A stretch of 64,000 bases of DNA from Pelagibacterium limicola (GTDB taxonomy: Bacteria > Pseudomonadota > Alphaproteobacteria > Rhizobiales > Devosiaceae), in NCBI RefSeq assembly GCF_015694405.1, contig NZ_JADQDB010000002.1, positions 539,963 to 603,962 on the forward strand. Direction: 5' to 3'. The position numbers and the translations under genes were made by a program. Below are positions 63,870 through 64,000 of this stretch, in pieces. Position 1 is the first letter of the stretch. The number at the start of each line of letters is the position of its first letter. The notes below the pieces were generated by a model that ran no database searches, was not told where the DNA came from, and saw only the letters and a list, made by a program, of their open reading frames with translations.

Positions 63870-64000
63870 TAGGGCGGAATCCTATCAGTCTGCATCGTAT
63901 CCAGCGGCTGCGAAGTAGTTGGCGCACTCTTTGGGCGTGAAGGTTTGGACCAGTTTGCCAATTCTGTTCCAGAGCGCATCAACGGTTCGCTCTGCTGCTT
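63870..64000 (-). mobile_element. IS630-type insertion sequence, one end only (cut by window edge)
   Basis: The transposase end is at 63885-64000; the element boundary is likely the TA at 63870-63871 (target preference of IS630 elements), followed by GGGCGGAATCCTA as a candidate terminal repeat. The remaining element is outside the window. Confidence 0.6.
63885..64000 (-). CDS. IS630-family transposase, C-terminal end (partial)
   Basis: The minus strand reads into the window and stops with TGA at 63885-63887. The visible 38 residues are ERTVDALWNRIGKLVQTF and TPKECANYFAAAGY, read in parts, which match the conserved C-terminus of IS630-type DDE transposases (RTV-ALW-IG...P-EC-NYF--AGY). The catalytic core and start are outside the window. 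Confidence 0.8.
   Translation of the reverse strand, partial: AAERTVDALWNRIGKLVQTFTPKECANYFAAAGYDAD

Noticed and set aside
1..64000. CRISPR array, rRNA genes, riboswitch, prophage or restriction-modification genes
   Set aside because: No regularly spaced repeats, rRNA sequence or corresponding proteins were recognised in this window.

Overview
This window is a GC-rich, gene-dense chromosomal segment. Gene content and order point to an alphaproteobacterium of the Hyphomicrobiales (Rhizobiales), perhaps Devosiaceae-like. The markers are DUF2336, DUF3126, a BTLCP-type transglutaminase-like peptidase, the DUF1476 F1-ATPase zeta subunit, an iscU-like/yidD pair beside folE-hisI, purC-purS...purQ-purL-bolA-grxD, and TTAA-N7-TTAA (CtrA-type) sites. 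The lineage is inferred from gene content, not from a marker-gene search. There is one tRNA (Leu, UAA). I saw no rRNA, CRISPR array or prophage. The only mobile DNA is the end of an IS630-type element cut by the right edge.

Layout. 1-8.9 kb: a truncated PAS sensor; a secreted vanadium haloperoxidase/FG-GAP (ASPIC-UnbV) pair; NAD kinase; DUF2336; a lytic transglycosylase; a nitroreductase; an unknown exported beta-rich protein. 8.9-14.2 kb: thrS, GFA-like, yidD and iscU-like on the minus strand against folE-hisI, then a rhomboid protease. 14.3-22.8 kb: regulatory and envelope genes (PAS_5, tandem PilZ, SleB-like hydrolase, BTLCP), UspA/SulP and cysE. 23-33.5 kb: hydrolase, FAD monooxygenase, MFS, the divergent gnd/gntK pair, TraB, TfoX C-domain, a TipA-type MerR, an EF-hand protein and a polytopic membrane protein behind a perfect FNR-type box, then tRNA-Leu. 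33.6-38.9 kb: ASCH/gpt/cinA-like and sfsA/map/radC. 38.9-43.7 kb: a redox patch with soxR, a SoxR-type promoter, ccdA and a probably frameshifted exported protein. 43.8-54.6 kb: rpe, purB, zeta subunit, purC-purS, an intruding acyltransferase, purQ-purL, bolA and grxD. 54.6-64 kb: two MFS transporters, IMPase/ttcA, SbmA/BacA-like transporter, rpsD, a MocR/EamA pair and the IS630-type end.

How the genes work together. Most of the window is housekeeping: purine synthesis and salvage (purB, purC, purS, purQ, purL, gpt), pentose-phosphate/gluconate metabolism (gnd, gntK, rpe), translation (thrS, rpsD, map, tRNA-Leu, ttcA) and Fe-S handling (iscU-like, bolA, grxD). The more unusual material is the haloperoxidase/FG-GAP pair, the SoxR-promoter/ccdA neighbourhood, the FNR-box membrane protein, a 27-residue hydrophobic ORF and an acyltransferase inside the purine cluster, and three perfect CtrA-type sites in intergenic DNA. 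I did not find a clearly new defence or mobile system. The best leads are listed as findings.
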